Shown: positions 51,201 through 60,623, numbered from the stretch's first letter. The stretch: DNA of 64,000 bases from JAEWSN01 sp942493335 (GCA_942493335.1 OW818693.1:496001-560000); one strand, 5' to 3'. The notes: generated by a model not told the origin, from the letters alone. Program-made: numbers and translations.

Positions 51201-53117
51201 CACGTTCGTCCCGCTAACCTCGCCGATCAGTTGCATCATATTAGTAGAAAGCTGGGAGTTCGGCATGGTCGACAAGGCCTGTCCATTCAAGCTGGTTTCG
51301 CCTTTGTTCACGGCATTCGCATTCGCATGATATACAAACAATTGCTTTCCGTTGATGAAGGACTTCAGCCGCAGGGCACGCTTGTCGGTAATGTCATTCC
51401 CATATGAATTGTCTGTCGGAGAATTTCTCAAATATCGTCCTTGCGAGAAATAGATGACATCATAGCGGCCATTCAACTCATCCACTTCAGAGATGAAACG
51501 ATTCATGTTGATGGACGTCACTTCATAGTCTGATGCCGAAAGTCCGCTTGCATCCCGGATGACACCCTCACCGCTCTTCAGTTCGCTGGGGTACACTTCC
51601 AATACTTTAATTTTAGCCTTGCTGATAAAGGTTATGTCGCATGGAATATCCTGACTTCCTAGTATCTTTGCAGCAGTCGTTCCAGAAAAAGCAGCATCAA
51701 GAAGATCCACCTGAACATTAACAGTTCTTAATGAATGATCACTTGCCGCACCCGTATAGAGGATTTGCAGACGTGTATCGGAAGCCCTCACCACTTGCAG
51801 TGTCAATCCGGCCGGTACTGTGCCGGTAATGCGATACTGGACATCTTTTTTGAGGTTGCCGGTACCATCAGAGGATGCGGCAAAGGTCTTTCCACTTAAT
51901 ACCACGGAGCGTGAACCTTCTACCGCTCCGAGGTTCGCATCCGATTCAGTCAGAGTATTTGTGGAAATGGTTATTGAGCCGTCAATAACATAGATGATTA
52001 TAGTCTTTCCCGCACTCGCAGCAGACACATTCCCTGCATTGTCAACAGCCCTTGCCTTAAGCTGCGTTGTTCCTTCATCGCTTACAACAACTGTATTTCC
52101 CGTTGCGATAAGCCAATTGGCGCCATTATCAAGTGAATATTCATATCGTGCAATGCCGCTTGCTGTATCAGTAGATGCAAAAGTTGCGGTTACAGGAACA
52201 CTTGATGTTGAACCGGCAACGTAAGTGCCAAGATTGATGGTGGGAATAGTCGGCGCGGTTTTGTCGATCTTCACAGTCACTTCGGAATTTCCGGATGTGT
52301 TGTCATATGCGTCATATGATCTGGCACGTAGAATCGTGGTACCATCGGTCGTTAAAGTAGTGGCGCTACCATCAGTCCAATTCCTTGGCCAACCGTTATT
52401 GTTATTATTCAACATATACTGATACTTCACAATCAGGTCTGTCGAACCATCAAAGGAAACAACAACATTATCCTTGCTCCAACTAGATGGAGTATATGCG
52501 CCCAAATGTACAGTCGGAGCGGAAGGATCTGAATTCTCATTAAACAGTAATTTTAGCTCAGATAACTGAATGCATGTCGCGGAGCTATTTCGTACATCCC
52601 TTATATTCAGCCGATAGAATGTATACGAAGCTTGCTTTTCAGCAGCGATACTATATGTCTTATCAGACTTCCTACTCCCCCATGTAATATCGGACCGGGA
52701 ATCCAGATCCACCCATGAAGCATCTGTTCCATCTCTGGAACCTTGAAGTGTCCACGATCTGGGATCCCGTTCATTATGATCATTCCCGGATGTGATCGTA
52801 TATCTGGTTACAATCACTTGTCTGGGTGTGAGTAAATAAGGGTCTGTCAATTCAAACTTCAACCAGCTGCCATTCTGGCTTTTCCATGTCGAATAACTGT
52901 CGGAAGGGAAGAACTCAAGCCACTTTGTATCATCGTCCCCATCAAAAGCATTCACATTCTGTTCACCACTCGGAGAATTATTCCTGCTTGATGAAACAGT
53001 TCCTGAAAACTCTGTTCCGGCATTTTCTTCCGCAAAGGTTGTTACTGCGAACCCAAACATGAATATTGCAGTCAAGACAAACAGGGTAATCCTTTTACTG
53101 AACTTATCTCTTATCAT
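48279..53117 (-). CDS. Very large secreted protein with discoidin-like domain, last gene of the pilus locus
   Basis: 1,612 residues. Signal peptide about 1-30 (ITLFVLTAIFMFGFAVTTFAEE); residues about 35-200 form an F5/8 type C (discoidin) domain (NVNAFDGDDDTKWLEF, YTITSGNDHNERDPRSWTLQGSRDG, LSELKLLF), usually a glycan or surface binder; two Ig/OmpL47-like modules (about 205-390: YEYSLDNGANWL, AVDNAGN); a central region of several hundred residues (about 530-1100) with YDVIYFSQGRYL, KQLFVYHANANA and FGFGDNYNTRDFPD, resembling the DUF5057 type; then more beta modules. No sorting signal or membrane anchor ends the chain. ATG 53117 follows GGGGTGGAG. Its place after the minor pilins suggests a pilus-associated adhesin or secreted cargo, which is inference. 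Confidence 0.8.
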   Translation of the reverse strand: MIRDKFSKRITLFVLTAIFMFGFAVTTFAEENAGTEFSGTVSSSRNNSPSGEQNVNAFDGDDDTKWLEFFPSDSYSTWKSQNGSWLKFELTDPYLLTPRQVIVTRYTITSGNDHNERDPRSWTLQGSRDGTDASWVDLDSRSDITWGSRKSDKTYSIAAEKQASYTFYRLNIRDVRNSSATCIQLSELKLLFNENSDPSAPTVHLGAYTPSSWSKDNVVVSFDGSTDLIVKYQYMLNNNNNGWPRNWTDGSATTLTTDGTTILRARSYDAYDNTSGNSEVTVKIDKTAPTIPTINLGTYVAGSTSSVPVTATFASTDTASGIARYEYSLDNGANWLIATGNTVVVSDEGTTQLKARAVDNAGNVSAASAGKTIIIYVIDGSITISTNTLTESDANLGAVEGSRSVVLSGKTFAASSDGTGNLKKDVQYRITGTVPAGLTLQVVRASDTRLQILYTGAASDHSLRTVNVQVDLLDAAFSGTTAAKILGSQDIPCDITFISKAKIKVLEVYPSELKSGEGVIRDASGLSASDYEVTSINMNRFISEVDELNGRYDVIYFSQGRYLRNSPTDNSYGNDITDKRALRLKSFINGKQLFVYHANANAVNKGETSLNGQALSTMPNSQLSTNMMQLIGEVSGTNVVSLTGTGSKTTALATAITSYYGNTANNHRPLLTVMRAPYSYRANDEPFDNDTLVFTYRADDPDAAYGRDTQLTAKLFIDRNNDGLFNETTEVVDRHLVNVTENDTFVYQMPSGMTGIFYWKLVLSDTVGARDEFKDVYRLKGDPITINVLQVGAFATSDGNYSSNSLIDMFNSNVAGETFKYKELPGEYKLNITYAYADDFYNVATHPEYANLNGKYQMLVFGFGDNYNTRDFPDSKITEITNRINAFINTKQSVMFTHDTIGYENFSGYTTNGVNPNIRASFRSTVGQTNILDSVIRNNNLSPSANSDPKYVTAFKLGDYSPLWGGHDTNKVRIINETAMTMYPFDLSKTAQSSMTVANTHNQYYKLNLENEDLIPVFNYYRGDMDLADDRALDDSMSSYYTYQLNNITYSGTGHSNGYSDFEKRFFVNTIMKAYASANHAPKLEVTSPQDNAKLDLRNPAFNLKFHAYDFDLSDTRLSYRIAIDPTNTGTNYTYVVGTTTGVAIDNNSLVSVDVTKGFSDARNFLVKVELMDLQGAAAAPVILHLRNVADPLITVNTRITDAAGNNTNTFLVGDTLNYYVGLAASGRHNPSIAVSADVKTLVPSELMYGVSAGPVTYSAITGAINFTPSAEPVEQPVLPAAIMIVTKASVQASLPIQTTAYYTIDGTTLMAKGDAPFQAKNSDVRVYVKDENNKPIPDCDILMDGISTGFTTDIAYGIAAKNGNVSINNIRTGSHSFSITAPGGYDVVGTAISEVVGGIVQPPTVTTNAAATVNMSYAHNAYQITIQLKFKYSSVPVSYFYITPGNKLQYLGKDDGVDPAPMEISVKKNSKVRFVAMLDIGRITNNKVVEMDLGLSINNILTSTEGRIVPLTTSVALGSVLSPVSVEQTAMNAVRADASRRLGTVNTNAAGFPTADEHNYYYTIFEIDSASNQTVRISDLTLKFLNTSSKTLPLKDMKILSIKPLIAPTLK

Positions 53118-53258
53118 GTTCTCCACCCCTTTGCATCTCATCAACAAAACAGGAGAATAATCACCACTATTGGAAACACTTCCATCTTTACACCATTATA
53201 TCATAAAAAGTCAATAAAGATAGGACCATAACCTTATTGACAGCGCGAGGAAAAAGGG

Positions 53259-55766
53259 CTAATTCTCCTGACCTTCAAGCCATTTAGTGATCCGATACCG
53301 TTTGATGGCGGTCTTTGAACCGCTTGTTGTATCATAGGTGTCAACATACGAATAGGTCGAACCGTACTTCGCTCCAGGAAGGAAAAAATTACGAATGGAT
53401 TCATTCTCAACGCCACGCAACAAGGAATCCTGCGTACCCACGAGCAGATAATCACTGAAAACCAATTTCGCAGTGTTTCGGATTCTTACATTCCCCTCAC
53501 ACAAAACGATACCACTGAAGGTTCCTGCCCCGCTTATCGTCAGGTCTCCCTTGCAGTACAGTATTCCGTTGAGATTTGTATTCAGATCCAACGTCAGATT
53601 TCCTGGTGCATAGTACATTCGAGCTGATGCAGGCAAACTTGATGCAGTTGCGCTTGTCCCCAAAACCTGTGTATCCGCACTACCCGCCATAAAGGCGGCA
53701 ATTTCAGCCGAGGTGGTTGGCGGATCGACATAAGCGCTCATCGGGAGTGTATTGTCAAGCCCAAAGGAATGAGTCTTCTTGTCGAGGACAACCGGTAAAA
53801 GATCCTTCGCCTGATTGTACAAGGCATCATTGGTTGCCTGGCCGACAAGGCTGTCATCAGGGGTCATTCCCGGCATGAAAACATCTGCGGTTGTTGCCGA
53901 CATCCCATTATGAAGCATTGCGGCGCCTAATGTGTAACCCTTCTTGCTTGCGGCTGTACTGTAGACAAAGGTATGAGGTCCTGCTACGTTCAAGTGCTGA
54001 TAAAAATCGGCTTTTTCCTTTTGAAGGTCGTTCTTGTAGTCTTTCAGATAATATGTGCTCCCGTCGAGCTCATATTCCAAAGGCAATGCCGCAATGACAC
54101 CCGCATTCGACAAGGCTTCCGCAAAAGGAGACTCGGGATACTGATACCATTGAAACGTCTCCGCAGTTTTCCCGGTAACACTTTCTGATGTTCGATAGTA
54201 GTATTTTCCATTTTGTGTAGTGGTAGGACCATTGTCGTATTCGCCAAATGCTATGCCTGGAACAACAATCCCTCCACCAAAAATAATTCTGCTGTTCAAG
54301 ACCGGGACGTCAGCATTGGGGTCTTGCAGCGCCGTATTGTTGATGACAGAGCTACTGCCATTGGGATTTCCATTTATGTCCGAATCCGATTTGGTTCCGA
54401 CATAGTTTCCTTCTATGGTGATACTGGCAAGATCGGCATGCATCTCGATATCATCCCCTGTGATGACATTGCCGTACACCTGAATGGATCCACCAGTCAC
54501 AGAAGCCATTTCAAGATCGGAACAATAAATATTTCCCCACTTGTTTCCATCCCTGTACAACATGGGAACCGCGTCAGCAGGCGCTGTATCTTCCGAGTAC
54601 TGGTTACTGTCCGCCTTGTAAAGATTATTGCTTGTCGTATCCATAAGAAACTCTTTGGGGCTTCCGTTTATATCCGTGTATATCTTCATTTTCTGGCCAT
54701 ATTCCGGGTTGCGACTATCCGGCGCAGAATCATCCTTATTCCATACAATCAGGTTTCCGCCGCCTCTATCAACCCGAACATCACCGCCTGCATATACGTT
54801 CCCATGAATTTCGACCGTCCCGGTCGTGTCGATGGACACAGCCGTTTTGTCCACGCCGACAGGCGGGGTTACAAGGCGGGACGCAGCGAAGACATCTCCA
54901 AAGACTGTGTTGCTTCCTTCAAAGGTGACCTTGCCTTCAGCAGCAAGTGCATAGCCCCACAATGGATTTCCGTCCATAGGTTTGCCTATGACCTTCACAA
55001 TCGCCTCAAAATCGGGTTTCAGAATGCGAAGCTCCGCCTTGACCGACTTTCTGTTGTTTGCAGCTCCCCCGAATACAGCAATCCGGACCGGCCAGGAATT
55101 CCAAACGGCAACATCGGCATCCTCCCATACGGTCGGACTCAGATTGCTGTCGAATGCAAAGTTCGATTGTAACGAGAAACTGATGCCGGAAGCAGCAAGA
55201 AGGGGCTCACTCAACAACTTGTTTGCAAAATAGAAATAGATTTTGTTGGAATACAGCTCGGTATAGTCCAGCATTGCGGTCTGATAATTCTCTAATGCCG
55301 TTGTTCTGTCTGGTTCTGCATTAATAAAGTCCATCAGATCCTGACCGCTGGCTTTTCCCCACTGCTTGTTGAAAAACAGGGTCTGTGCCGGATCTGTCAA
55401 CATGCTTTTCATGGAAGGATCCATTTCACTTGGAGACAGTGCGCTGACCTCTACGAACGTCTTCTTGTAAATCCCATTTTTCATATAGGCTTGTGTATAG
55501 TCATCCGCCTGCTTAAGCAGTGCGTCCACTTGCCGGACACTCTCTTCTGCTTGTGAATCAAGCGTATAAAACTCGCTTGACCAAACCCGGTACCGGCTTC
55601 CCATCTTAATGTTTGCTGCGGATGCCAACAGTGATACAATCCCAAAAGCCGTCAGGATGAGCACTACACTCAACACCATGACAGCTGCATTTCCTTTATT
55701 GCTCTGCAACAACAGTTGCACTCGAGTTCCGAACCGACCATTTCTTTTTTCTTGGGACGTTTTCAT
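53259..55766 (-). CDS. PilX-like pilus assembly protein with polymer-forming repeat region
   Basis: 835 residues. One N-terminal membrane helix (about 28-52: GNAAVMVLSVVLILTAFGIVSLLASAANI) without a prepilin cleavage motif, then a short helical segment with DSQAEESVRQVDALL, as in PilX/PilW-neighbour proteins. The rest is beta-rich with repeated bactofilin-like strands: GTVEIHGNVYAGGDVRV, GSIQVYGNVITGDDIEMHADLASITIEGNYVG, LNGILYCKGDLTISGAGTFSGIVLCEGNVRI. Such repeats build beta-helices. ATG 55766 follows GGGAGAAAG. It sits between a PilW-like prepilin and the large secreted protein in the pilus operon. Exact role unknown; a minor pilus or envelope scaffold component is the best guess. Confidence 0.75.
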   Translation of the reverse strand: MKTSQEKRNGRFGTRVQLLLQSNKGNAAVMVLSVVLILTAFGIVSLLASAANIKMGSRYRVWSSEFYTLDSQAEESVRQVDALLKQADDYTQAYMKNGIYKKTFVEVSALSPSEMDPSMKSMLTDPAQTLFFNKQWGKASGQDLMDFINAEPDRTTALENYQTAMLDYTELYSNKIYFYFANKLLSEPLLAASGISFSLQSNFAFDSNLSPTVWEDADVAVWNSWPVRIAVFGGAANNRKSVKAELRILKPDFEAIVKVIGKPMDGNPLWGYALAAEGKVTFEGSNTVFGDVFAASRLVTPPVGVDKTAVSIDTTGTVEIHGNVYAGGDVRVDRGGGNLIVWNKDDSAPDSRNPEYGQKMKIYTDINGSPKEFLMDTTSNNLYKADSNQYSEDTAPADAVPMLYRDGNKWGNIYCSDLEMASVTGGSIQVYGNVITGDDIEMHADLASITIEGNYVGTKSDSDINGNPNGSSSVINNTALQDPNADVPVLNSRIIFGGGIVVPGIAFGEYDNGPTTTQNGKYYYRTSESVTGKTAETFQWYQYPESPFAEALSNAGVIAALPLEYELDGSTYYLKDYKNDLQKEKADFYQHLNVAGPHTFVYSTAASKKGYTLGAAMLHNGMSATTADVFMPGMTPDDSLVGQATNDALYNQAKDLLPVVLDKKTHSFGLDNTLPMSAYVDPPTTSAEIAAFMAGSADTQVLGTSATASSLPASARMYYAPGNLTLDLNTNLNGILYCKGDLTISGAGTFSGIVLCEGNVRIRNTAKLVFSDYLLVGTQDSLLRGVENESIRNFFLPGAKYGSTYSYVDTYDTTSGSKTAIKRYRITKWLEGQEN

Positions 55767-55885
55767 TCTTTCTCCCTTTTCATGACAATGGAACCAGTGA
55801 AAACCCCAGTACCTGAGAACCATTCTTTCCAAACATATTGGGCTTCAAGGTGAGTTTTCTCCAACTGATACCCCCGGAATGGATA

Positions 55886-56806
55886 TCATGGTGTGATGTT
55901 TTCCACGTGATAGGCCTGGCTTGCTGTTTCTCCAAGGATCGTTCCATCAGAGATTCTTGTTACCCTACTTGTCATCCAGTTTGCGTATTGCTTTCCCAGG
56001 CTTCGGTTTATCGCAGAATATGCCGATGCACCCTGTATCCGAACAAAATCCAGAACGCCTGGAACCGGATTATCATGATCAAGAAGATAGACCTCCAGTT
56101 CAGGATTACCGAGAGAGACACCGGCATTATCACGGAATACTGCACGATTATCGATTTCTATGGTCAAGGGAAGAATAAAACCGATGCCATTATGATTGAT
56201 TTGTATAACAGGATGCTGTTTTTTGCCGAAGGTTCCAGATTCACTTATCCCCGCACCGTTCAGATAAGCCGTATAAGAATATGGGGAAACGTCGGAAGAA
56301 GACAGACGCAGATTCAGGGTGAACCCTGAGGCCGGCAATGACTCAGGCAACTGGAAAACCCAGTCCGCATCCGGATAATATGCGCCGCTTTCTGGAACTG
56401 GATTTTCCTGTGTCAGTTCGACGATCCCTTCATACCAGGCATCCGCGACATTTCCTACTGCATTCCAATCAGAATCCATCCATGCCGTCCAGGTTGTGAT
56501 GGCGGCAATGGTTGAAACAACGCCGGCAGAACTTGTCACATTGGCAAGGCCGAACTCAGGCGCAGTCGACACCGGACTCCAGGTCCCTGCGAGATCCGCT
56601 TTGAAGGTTTCCTGCAGATGAACGGTCAAGGCGCTTGCCTTGTCTGTATCATAGGCTTTCCGGTTAATACGGGTGGACACGACAAACATCTGCATCAAGG
56701 CACCGGACAAAATGGCCAATACCGCAAAGGATACGACCACTTCAACCAATGTGAAGCCATGTTGTTTGCTTTGCTGTTTTGCCAGTGCTTGCCTCAACCG
56801 CTTCAT
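55886..56806 (-). CDS. PilW-like minor prepilin
   Basis: A 306-residue protein with a class III signal: KQQSKQHG followed by FTLVEVVVSFAVLAILSGALMQMF, so prepilin peptidase would cleave after Gly17 and methylate Phe. Glu at position 5 of the mature chain is present, needed for assembly. The large C-terminal globular region (about 60-306) has no recognisable enzyme motif. GGGAGAAGG directly precedes the ATG. In type IV pilus systems such proteins prime assembly at the pilus tip. Neighbours: PilO-like gene upstream and PilX-like gene downstream. Confidence 0.85.
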   Translation of the reverse strand: MKRLRQALAKQQSKQHGFTLVEVVVSFAVLAILSGALMQMFVVSTRINRKAYDTDKASALTVHLQETFKADLAGTWSPVSTAPEFGLANVTSSAGVVSTIAAITTWTAWMDSDWNAVGNVADAWYEGIVELTQENPVPESGAYYPDADWVFQLPESLPASGFTLNLRLSSSDVSPYSYTAYLNGAGISESGTFGKKQHPVIQINHNGIGFILPLTIEIDNRAVFRDNAGVSLGNPELEVYLLDHDNPVPGVLDFVRIQGASAYSAINRSLGKQYANWMTSRVTRISDGTILGETASQAYHVENITP

Positions 56807-56861
56807 CCTTCTCCCTATGCGTGATATATCTTGTTATCAAGTCTTTATCAACAGAGTCAAG

Positions 56862-58040
56862 TTATTTCCGATTGACTGTACCGGTTGTTTTTCCCAGACG
56901 GAATCTCGGATTTTGTGCATCATCCTTGCTGATGATGACATCAACCGGAACACCGCTCTGATTGTCAACATCGAGTGTCAGGCCTACAAGATCCTTGTCA
57001 TCCCTTCGGGGCTGGGAGATGATCTGAACACGAATGACATTGTCCCTGACGTTCTTCTCGTTCACTGTCGCAACCGTGTTCCCCCCCAGTGTTAGGGTAT
57101 GGGTGTAGCTCTTCGCATCCCCCTTGATGACAAGCTTTGCGGACTGGGACTTGTTATCTTCGGAAGAAATACTCCCCTGTGCATCATATACGGCATCCAG
57201 AATCACCTTGGGCGCATTGTCCAAGTAGTTGTTGATCTTGAAACTAAAATCTGGAAGGATAAATGCGGTTTGTGCTGGTGCCGCCTTGTCAGAGCCGTTG
57301 TCATATCCGGGGTATGGGGTGAAAGGATCCAACCGCCCCGGAGTCATCTGAAGATCGAACTGATAAGCCTCTTCGTTCGACGCATCCACAAAACTCAGGA
57401 AAGAAAGTTTCATGGTGCCCGCAAGCAAGCCTGATTCATTCGCAGACAGCGTCAAATCCTTCGGATACACCTTTCTTACGTTCTGTTCCATCTTTGAAAG
57501 AAACGCATAGAGGGAGGCATAAGTTCCCTGAAAGCTCAAACCAACCTGTTGGTCCACCACAAGAAATGTATTTTCCGGCAGTGGTGTGTCGGTCGTGACA
57601 GCCGTCGCAGGAGTGGCACTCACTGCAGCACCGGTTGCTCCCGTTTGAGAAGACGCGTCAAGTACGACTGTCGGCAAATCAAATGTCATTACATTGATCG
57701 TCAGGGCCGTGTCGGCTGATGCCCTGTCCGTCACCTGCAAAAGCTCTTCCTGGGCACGGTATGCCGGAAGCTCCACTTTCATTTTGACAAGATTCTCCTT
57801 CAGCGCGGACAATTCCTTCTCAAAATCGGCCTTTTTCTCAAAATCAGCCTGCAAACGATTCACGGTTATTTCCCGAATATCGTTGACCGACTTCTGGTCT
57901 TGGTATTCCTCCCATTTGGGCAAAATCAACTGGTATACGAGAAGATATCCTACCAGAACAATACCCAGTAGGATCAAAAGCATGAATTCACGAAAGCTGA
58001 GTCTTGACTGGACATGTGTGCCTATTTGGCCCTTTTTCAT
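56862..58040 (-). CDS. pilO: PilO-like inner-membrane alignment protein
   Basis: A 392-residue bitopic protein: short cytoplasmic N-terminus, membrane helix at about 15-38 (FMLLILLGIVLVGYLLVYQLIL), coiled coil (about 55-95: NRLQADFEKKADFEKELSALKENL), a PilO-like ferredoxin-fold region (VGLSFQGTYASLYAFLSKMEQN), and an extra C-terminal beta domain of about 190 residues not found in short PilO proteins. PilO pairs with PilN to link cytoplasmic PilM to the envelope part of the machine. ATG 58040 with GAGG upstream is preferred over the in-frame GTG at 58049. It starts 10 bp after the PilM-PilN stop. Confidence 0.8.
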   Translation of the reverse strand: MKKGQIGTHVQSRLSFREFMLLILLGIVLVGYLLVYQLILPKWEEYQDQKSVNDIREITVNRLQADFEKKADFEKELSALKENLVKMKVELPAYRAQEELLQVTDRASADTALTINVMTFDLPTVVLDASSQTGATGAAVSATPATAVTTDTPLPENTFLVVDQQVGLSFQGTYASLYAFLSKMEQNVRKVYPKDLTLSANESGLLAGTMKLSFLSFVDASNEEAYQFDLQMTPGRLDPFTPYPGYDNGSDKAAPAQTAFILPDFSFKINNYLDNAPKVILDAVYDAQGSISSEDNKSQSAKLVIKGDAKSYTHTLTLGGNTVATVNEKNVRDNVIRVQIISQPRRDDKDLVGLTLDVDNQSGVPVDVIISKDDAQNPRFRLGKTTGTVNRK

Positions 58041-58050
58041 TTGCCCCACC

Positions 58051-59610
58051 TCACTGTTTCATGTTGGCTGTCATCGTAAAGTTGTAATCGATTGGCAGAC
58101 CATCTTCGCCAAGCCTTGTGCTGACAGACTCCACATGAACATCCTTGATTCCATCCAATGACTTGATATGGTTCAGAAGGACAGCGACATCATCCCGGGT
58201 CATGGCCACACCCGTCAGGGAGAGTGAACTGCGTCCCACAGCAGAATAATTCTGTACAAACAATCCCAACGGCATATTCTCTGTAACAGTATCCAATAAT
58301 TTCGTGTGAACAAAATTGCCGGATGCAGCGGTATCAAGCACATCTGTCATGCCAGCATTCTGTTTTGTGATTTTGGCGATTTCCTTTTTCACCTCATTAA
58401 TGGAAGAATAACTCGCAGCCCGCGCATCCAGGTCAGCCTTGCGATTGGTCTCATTCGCCTCCATCCACAAGATTGCGCCATAGAATGCAAGAGCAGCCAA
58501 TACGATGATTCCGGCTGTTGCATAGACAAGTCCACGCTGACTGCCTCTTGATTTTGCGGTGCTCAATGCGCGAAGGTTGGGGATCAGGTTGATGTCCTCC
58601 GACAAGATGAAGGACTCAATGCCCGCACCTATAGCCGAAAGGAAAAGTTCCGACTTTAAGTTGGCAGGCAATCCTCTTAGGGAAATCTGCAACGTCTCAA
58701 CCGGCAGGTTAAAGACTTCGTGCAAATAGCTGTCCAAACCCTTGAAAATACTTCCACCGCCGGTCAGGTAGATTTTCTGGATCGGTGGTTCCTGGCTTTT
58801 GTTGTAGCGATAGAAATCCAGCGTTTGACGGATCATATCCTCGACGGAAGAATAACCCAACCGTATGAAGGTGCCGATATCCTCATCCTTTACATCATAT
58901 TCCGCATAAGAACCGTCTCTACGGACCTTCTCTGCCTGCTCGGGCGTCACACCAAACCGGCTGACCATAATGTCGTCAACTTGCGTTGCTCCGGCGCCTA
59001 CGGTTCTTGAGAGGATCAGTCTTCCTTTTGAAAGCACGCTGACCTGGGCTGATGTCGCACCGATATCCAGCAACATGACAGTATCATCCGTTGCCTTAAG
59101 AATATTGAAGGTGGTACAAGCCCTGACAGATGCATTGAAAGCGGCGTCAATCCTGGTAAGCGGCAAAGCAAGCTGCCTGGCCAGCTCCACATAGCCATCA
59201 AGAATTCGTGTCGGGCAAAAGGCGGCCATACCATTCACAGGCTCGCCGACCTTGCTGTACTGAAGATAGCCGAGTGTATGGGACTGCATGATGCCGGGAA
59301 AGGATTGGGAAAGATCAAACTCGACTGCCGGCATGATCTCCTCACGCTTCAGGGAAGGAAGACGAATGTCACGGCTGGCCAACTGGCTTGAATGCAGGGA
59401 AATGTGCAGTTCCTTCGGTTTGATATGGTTCTGCTGGATGGTCTGCTGCAGCTTGGAAAACAACGCTTCCATATTCCTGATTTCGCCATCCACCACTGCA
59501 TCCACAGGCGTTTCAACAAGAAAAGCACGCACGATCTGCGGCTTTCTGCTTCCAGTCATTTCTACCAGCTTGATGCAGCGCGAGCCAACATCCATTCCCA
59601 AGACACTCAT
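58051..59610 (-). CDS. pilM: PilM-PilN fusion protein
   Basis: A 519-residue protein. Residues 1-340 are PilM, an actin-like ATPase-fold protein: MSVLGMDVGSRCIKLVE, MLLDIGATSAQVSVLSKG, IYLTGGGSIFKGL. Next comes the NLIPNLR-type PilN motif (INLIPNLRAL, about 345), a membrane helix (about 360-385), a coiled coil, and the PilN C-terminal domain (LSLTGVAMTRDDVAVLLNHIKSL). In most pilus systems these are two genes, and PilM binds the INLLP motif at the PilN N-terminus; here the two are joined in one chain. GGAGG lies 8 bases before the ATG. Confidence 0.9.
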   Translation of the reverse strand: MSVLGMDVGSRCIKLVEMTGSRKPQIVRAFLVETPVDAVVDGEIRNMEALFSKLQQTIQQNHIKPKELHISLHSSQLASRDIRLPSLKREEIMPAVEFDLSQSFPGIMQSHTLGYLQYSKVGEPVNGMAAFCPTRILDGYVELARQLALPLTRIDAAFNASVRACTTFNILKATDDTVMLLDIGATSAQVSVLSKGRLILSRTVGAGATQVDDIMVSRFGVTPEQAEKVRRDGSYAEYDVKDEDIGTFIRLGYSSVEDMIRQTLDFYRYNKSQEPPIQKIYLTGGGSIFKGLDSYLHEVFNLPVETLQISLRGLPANLKSELFLSAIGAGIESFILSEDINLIPNLRALSTAKSRGSQRGLVYATAGIIVLAALAFYGAILWMEANETNRKADLDARAASYSSINEVKKEIAKITKQNAGMTDVLDTAASGNFVHTKLLDTVTENMPLGLFVQNYSAVGRSSLSLTGVAMTRDDVAVLLNHIKSLDGIKDVHVESVSTRLGEDGLPIDYNFTMTANMKQ

Positions 59611-59637
59611 ACCAATTCCTCCTATGTCATGAACCCT

Positions 59638-60177
59638 TTAATTCGCCCTGAGGTGGATCGTTTGGGTCAAATGTTTCACTTCCGAGCCGACGAGGTAGGA
59701 AATGTCGATCCCGATCTTTCGCCCTGTCATATCGGATGAAAAAACTATATTGGAAAGTCCCTCGGATATCACAGAGGGTGACCCAATCGGATCATTGGGT
59801 GGAATGCTCCCATAGGATGATTCCATCAATTTGTCGCCGATCATCTCAATCCGTTGCCAGACATTCGGCGAGACCTGGGTATCATGAATTCGTAGGATGG
59901 ACGAAGACTCTACGGTAACCGCATGCTCCGTATCCGTGACGAGTTCATCATGCTGATGCAATTTGACGGAGATATAGGAAAGCGCAATGCGCGCTTCGTT
60001 TTCGGCTGTGAAATTTTGATGAATTCTTTTATACTGGTTGCCACCTGTGCTAACAAGCGCGACAAGTGTCGTTCCAAGTATAGCGATCATTGCCATGACT
60101 ATGATCAACTCTATAAGTGAATAACCACTATTGCCACATATAGATGATTCCTGCTTGTCATTTGGATTAGTTGCCAA
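59638..60177 (-). CDS. Minor type IV prepilin (TTG start)
   Basis: A 179-residue prepilin: an 18-residue leader ending in Gly, then YSLIELIIVMAMIAILGTTLVALVS, with Glu at mature position 5. Tyr replaces the usual Phe at position 1. The globular domain (about 45-179) is beta-rich, with no Cys pair. The start is TTG at 60177: GGAGG lies 7 bases upstream and no ATG or GTG occurs before the signal. It lies between a short prepilin and the PilM-PilN gene. Confidence 0.85.
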   Translation of the reverse strand: MATNPNDKQESSICGNSGYSLIELIIVMAMIAILGTTLVALVSTGGNQYKRIHQNFTAENEARIALSYISVKLHQHDELVTDTEHAVTVESSSILRIHDTQVSPNVWQRIEMIGDKLMESSYGSIPPNDPIGSPSVISEGLSNIVFSSDMTGRKIGIDISYLVGSEVKHLTQTIHLRAN

Positions 60178-60238
60178 TGGTTGACCTCCAACAGAATACA
60201 GGCTTCGGATTACTCACTCGCTCAACTATTTATGGAGA

Positions 60239-60604
60239 TTAAGGATGTGTAACAGTGACGAGTGCTTGGGGCGTATTTGTGTACAAAATGCTGTATGTAT
60301 TGCCATCTCCATAGATTCCTGTTTTCACCATGATATCTTTGAGAAAGGATGATTCAACCGAAACACTGTCCCAATACCTACCTGCAGGGGAGCTATCTAT
60401 ATAGTCCGCAGGATTCGGGTATGACCCAGTCAGTGCATAATACTGTTTCACAGCTTTATTGAGTACATATTCCTGATTTGCTCGTTCGGATTCAATCCGG
60501 CGCTGACGATAACTATACAATGAAGGAACTCCTGTTCCTAACAATATGGCAATAATGGCGAGAACGACAATTAACTCGATAAGCGTAAATCCGTTTTTTT
60601 TCAT
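60239..60604 (-). CDS. Type IV prepilin / pseudopilin
   Basis: A 121-residue prepilin: leader MKKNG, then FTLIELIVVLAIIAILLGTGVPSLYSY, with Glu5. After the helix come ANQEYVLNKAVKQYYALTGSYPNPADY, a segment common in pilins and GspG/GspH-like pseudopilins, and a short beta region. The ATG at 60604 gives the expected five-residue leader and follows GAAGGG; the longer open frame overlaps the hairpin behind the major pilin gene. It follows the major pilin by 70 bp. Confidence 0.87.
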   Translation of the reverse strand: MKKNGFTLIELIVVLAIIAILLGTGVPSLYSYRQRRIESERANQEYVLNKAVKQYYALTGSYPNPADYIDSSPAGRYWDSVSVESSFLKDIMVKTGIYGDGNTYSILYTNTPQALVTVTHP

Positions 60605-60623
60605 ATTATTCTGCCCTTCATTG

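Noticed and set aside
53195..53214. Separate promoter for the large secreted protein (TTGACT and TATAAT on the minus strand)
   Set aside because: The two boxes are only 8 bp apart, so they cannot form one promoter; transcription from the pilus operon is simpler.
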